A DNA stretch of 64,000 bases. Source: CBDFGE01 sp965247055 (GTDB taxonomy: Bacteria; Chloroflexota; Dehalococcoidia; Lucifugimonadales; JAGWBF01). The stretch covers positions 434,001 through 498,000 of the forward strand of contig CBDFGE010000005.1 in NCBI GenBank assembly GCA_965247055.1. The letters are read 5' to 3'. Of this stretch, positions 62,153 through 64,000 are shown one piece after another. Within the stretch, counting starts at the first letter, position 1; every line of letters starts with the position of its first letter. Below the pieces are notes generated by a model. It saw nothing but the letters and a program-made list of their open reading frames with translations, did not search any database and had not been told where the DNA came from. Both the position numbers and the translations under genes were made by a program.

Positions 62153-62216
62153 ACTTTTGGTCTATCGGGAATTAGGACTTTAGCCCGATGTCAACCCAGA
62201 AGGTGTCCACTACAAT
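62153..62216 (+). promoter_or_regulatory. Promoter of ftsZ with shared two-part motif
   Basis: ACTTTTGG at 62153-62160, ACTTTAGCC at 62177-62185, -35-like ATGTCA at 62188-62193, 17-base spacer, TACAAT at 62211-62216. Start codon 67 bases downstream. Confidence 0.7.
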
Positions 62217-62282
62217 ACTGATACGTAGCCGCAAAGGCGCCATCTAGAGGTGGCGGATACTCATAGGGAAAGGAGTGAGCCA

Positions 62283-63374
62283 ATGTCTAAGCGAGAAAAC
62301 GGAGTAGCACACGTGGACGGGATTGGAGCCCGGGAGGCATTAGCGCAAACGTATCGTAGCGAGACCACGACCCAAGAGTCGTCGTGGGACCGGGCCCCGG
62401 CTCGTATCAAGGTCATCGGCGTAGGCGGAGGCGGATGTAACTGTGTCCGGCGCATGCTGAGCCACCACGTGCCCGGGGTCCAGTACGTCATGGTCAACAC
62501 CGACATCAAGTCTCTGGAGTCCGCTACCGATCTCACCGAAGTAGTGCAGATCGGGCAGAAATCGACCCACGGCTGGGGCGCGGGGGGTGATGCGAAGCTA
62601 GGCGAGAAGGCCGCCGAGGAATCGGCCGCCCAACTTCGGGGCGCCCTCAAGAACGCCGAGTTGGTGTTCGTGACCTCCGGGATGGGTGGTGGCACCGGTA
62701 CCGGGGCGGCCCCCTACGTGGCACACCTGGCCAAGGAGATGGGAGCCCTTGTGGTGGGTGTGGTCACCACCCCCTTCAGTTTCGAGGGGACTCGCCGGAT
62801 CAGCGAGGCCATAGCCGGCGTCGGTAGGCTGCGCCCTTACGTCGACAACCTGATCGTCATCCACAACGACCGTCTCCTCCAGTATGTCAACCACGACGCC
62901 GAGATGATAGAGGCCTTCAAGACCGCCGACGAGGTGGTGACTCAGGGCATCCTGAGCGTATCCGAGCTGATCAACGTGCCCGGCGAGATAAACGTGGACT
63001 TCGCCGACGTCCGCAGCATCATGCTCCATCCCGGTGGGGCTCTCATGGCCATGGGTCGCGGCAACGGCAAGATGGGGGCGCTGGAGGCCGCCGGACAGGC
63101 CATAGCCAACCCGCTGCTGAACCTGTCTATCAAAGGGGCAGAGGGCGTCCTCTTCTCGGTAAAGGGAGGAAGGGAGCTAACCCTGGGCGGCGTCAATGCC
63201 GCAGGTCAGCTGATCTCCAAGTCCGTCAAGAAGAACGCCGCCATCTACTTCGGCATGTCCATAGACGAGAACATGGAAGACACCGTAAAGCTCACCATGA
63301 TCGCCACCGGCCTGAGGGACAATATTAATCCGTCTCTGGGCAATCGGGTGCGTGGCTTCCTGTCCAGAAGCTAA
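62283..63374 (+). CDS. ftsZ: Cell division protein FtsZ
   Basis: 363 residues from ATG 62283 (AAAGGAG 9 bases upstream; GTG 62250 is an alternative). Canonical GTPase motifs: GVGGGGCNCV at 46-55, MVNTD, SGMGGGTGTGAAP (signature 135-141), VVTTPFSFEGTRR, and the T7 loop NVDFADVRSIM. Polymerises into the Z ring at the division site. The protein ends soon after the core (NPSLGNRVRGFLSRS) and lacks the usual long linker and conserved C-terminal peptide that binds FtsA/ZipA/SepF. Preceded by a paralogous degenerate gene with the same promoter type. Confidence 0.95.
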   Translation: MSKRENGVAHVDGIGAREALAQTYRSETTTQESSWDRAPARIKVIGVGGGGCNCVRRMLSHHVPGVQYVMVNTDIKSLESATDLTEVVQIGQKSTHGWGAGGDAKLGEKAAEESAAQLRGALKNAELVFVTSGMGGGTGTGAAPYVAHLAKEMGALVVGVVTTPFSFEGTRRISEAIAGVGRLRPYVDNLIVIHNDRLLQYVNHDAEMIEAFKTADEVVTQGILSVSELINVPGEINVDFADVRSIMLHPGGALMAMGRGNGKMGALEAAGQAIANPLLNLSIKGAEGVLFSVKGGRELTLGGVNAAGQLISKSVKKNAAIYFGMSIDENMEDTVKLTMIATGLRDNINPSLGNRVRGFLSRS

Positions 63375-63406
63375 GACCCTCTTGGGGAACGAGGACGTTT
63401 GCGCAA

Positions 63407-63435
63407 GGGAGGCCGCCCACGATGGGCGGCCTCCC
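63407..63435. terminator. Bidirectional terminator between ftsZ and cupin gene
   Basis: A perfect 13-bp stem: GGGAGGCCGCCCA (63407-63419) with its complement (63423-63435), loop CGA, followed by TCTGTTTG on the plus strand. It serves the convergent ftsZ and cupin genes. Confidence 0.85.
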
Positions 63436-63493
63436 TCTGTTTGTGCAGCCCCGGACCCATCTGGCCGTGGGCCTGAATGCCCACTGCTCCAGG

Positions 63494-63790
63494 CTACTTC
63501 AACTCTACCAGGATGACGTGGCCCTCCACGGTGCCCAGGTTCTCCGTGGCGTGCTCCACCGCGTCCATATACATCGCCTGGCCGGCCTTGAGCTCGATCT
63601 CCATGCTCTGCCCACCGGGTGACGTAAACTTGTATTTCCCGCCGGTTACGGCGCAGGCGACCAGGGCAGGATGGGAGTGCACCTCTGTTCTGTCGCCGGG
63701 TCTCATCCGGACATCCAGGACCCGTACACGGGCGTTTTCCTCCAAGACTTTGTAAACATGCGGTGCCGCCTTCACTGCATCTTCTGGCAT
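63494..63790 (-). CDS. Cupin-domain protein
   Basis: 98 residues forming one small beta-barrel: RVLDVRMRPGDRTEVHSHPALVACAVTGGKYKF (in parts; motif 1 with H-x-H and later Lys/Glu) and KAGQAMYMDAVEHATENLG (motif 2 with His). Likely a metal-binding cupin, possibly binding a small ligand; substrate unknown. AAAGGAG lies before the ATG. Confidence 0.8.
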   Translation of the reverse strand: MPEDAVKAAPHVYKVLEENARVRVLDVRMRPGDRTEVHSHPALVACAVTGGKYKFTSPGGQSMEIELKAGQAMYMDAVEHATENLGTVEGHVILVELK

Positions 63791-63901
63791 GTGGTTCTCC
63801 TTTCCACGTCATTCTTGGTGGCTGGGTGATACCCAGGCACATAAGAGTATAGTGGGAGGTCTTCGGACGGTCAACGCTTTCCCGCTGGGCGGTGGGGTTC
63901 C

Positions 63902-63930
63902 TTGACCCTCTTTCTGGCGCCGTTTACAAT
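63902..63930 (+). promoter_or_regulatory. Sigma70-type promoter of the mutM-like gene
   Basis: TTGACC at 63902-63907, 17-base spacer, TACAAT at 63925-63930; start codon 43 bases downstream. Confidence 0.65.
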
Positions 63931-63972
63931 CGTCGCAGCTCGCGGGTTGGGCATTAAGTGGAGGTGGGGGCG

Positions 63973-64000
63973 ATGCCCGAGCTTCCCGATGTGGAGGCGA
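63973..64000 (+). CDS. mutM: Formamidopyrimidine-DNA glycosylase family, first codons
   Basis: Only nine codons are in the window: MPELPDVEA. This is the invariant N-terminus of Fpg/Nei glycosylases, in which Pro2 is the catalytic nucleophile in excising oxidised bases. GGAGGTGGGGG lies before the ATG and a good promoter upstream. Fpg against Nei cannot be decided from this length. Confidence 0.7.

Overview
The window is GC-rich bacterial DNA. Long-chain, cofactor-diverse metabolic genes, Thr/Pro-rich exported proteins, a C25-type peptidase beside a dockerin-like protein, a bacterial NHEJ set (Ku, LigD and a second ligase) and two adjacent ftsZ-family genes together suggest a Chloroflexota bacterium, possibly of the SAR202/Dehalococcoidia type. 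That placement is inference from gene content; there is no rRNA in the window.

Left chromosomal block (1-9.4 kb). A gamma-glutamyltransferase gene runs off the left edge downstream of 2-oxoacid/acetoin dehydrogenase E1 alpha and beta genes. Next come an LLM-type flavin oxidoreductase, a ThDP decarboxylase-like enzyme with a decayed small gene behind it, a ChrB-domain protein, a HesB-like protein, and a divergent MarR/NmrA pair whose shared promoter carries a clear inverted repeat. A first scar (9.45-13.64 kb) holds an IS256-type and an IS3-type element, gene fragments and a 73-bp imperfect repeat at its edges. Nitronate monooxygenase, SDR and amidohydrolase genes follow.

Island and IS-riddled block (17-48.6 kb). 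A 49-bp 3' piece of tRNA-Thr(CGT) with a terminator lies at 17.05 kb and the complete tRNA-Thr at 37.1 kb. Between them lie small zinc-binding-like proteins, VOC and lipoprotein genes, a reductive-dehalogenase/QueG-like Fe-S protein, a hydrolase, two terminase-small-subunit fragments and a DUF2161-like nuclease. There is also a compact replication module: broken integrase and CGNR-like regulator on one strand, excisionase, CHC2 primase-like protein and P-loop helicase-like protein divergently on the other, with GGAACGCAA iterons at the end of the helicase gene. This resembles the layout of phage-inducible chromosomal islands. Six IS3-type copies, five IS256-type copies and one split IS5-type element have broken a serine protease, the integrase, a membrane protein and a C25 peptidase. 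Target duplications show that the 33.3-40.9 kb segment was inverted by recombination between two IS3 copies.

Right chromosomal block (48.6-64 kb). Here are a dockerin-like exported protein, a DrrAB-like ABC exporter, an alpha/beta hydrolase, the NHEJ genes (Ku and a ligase leftward, DUF72 and PE-LIG-POL LigD rightward), and a NarL-type two-component system. A degenerate FtsZ-like gene, a canonical ftsZ, a cupin protein and the first codons of a MutM/Fpg gene complete the window. The promoters of the histidine-kinase operon and of both ftsZ-family genes share an extended two-part motif upstream of the -35 box, which points to a common, apparently undescribed regulon.
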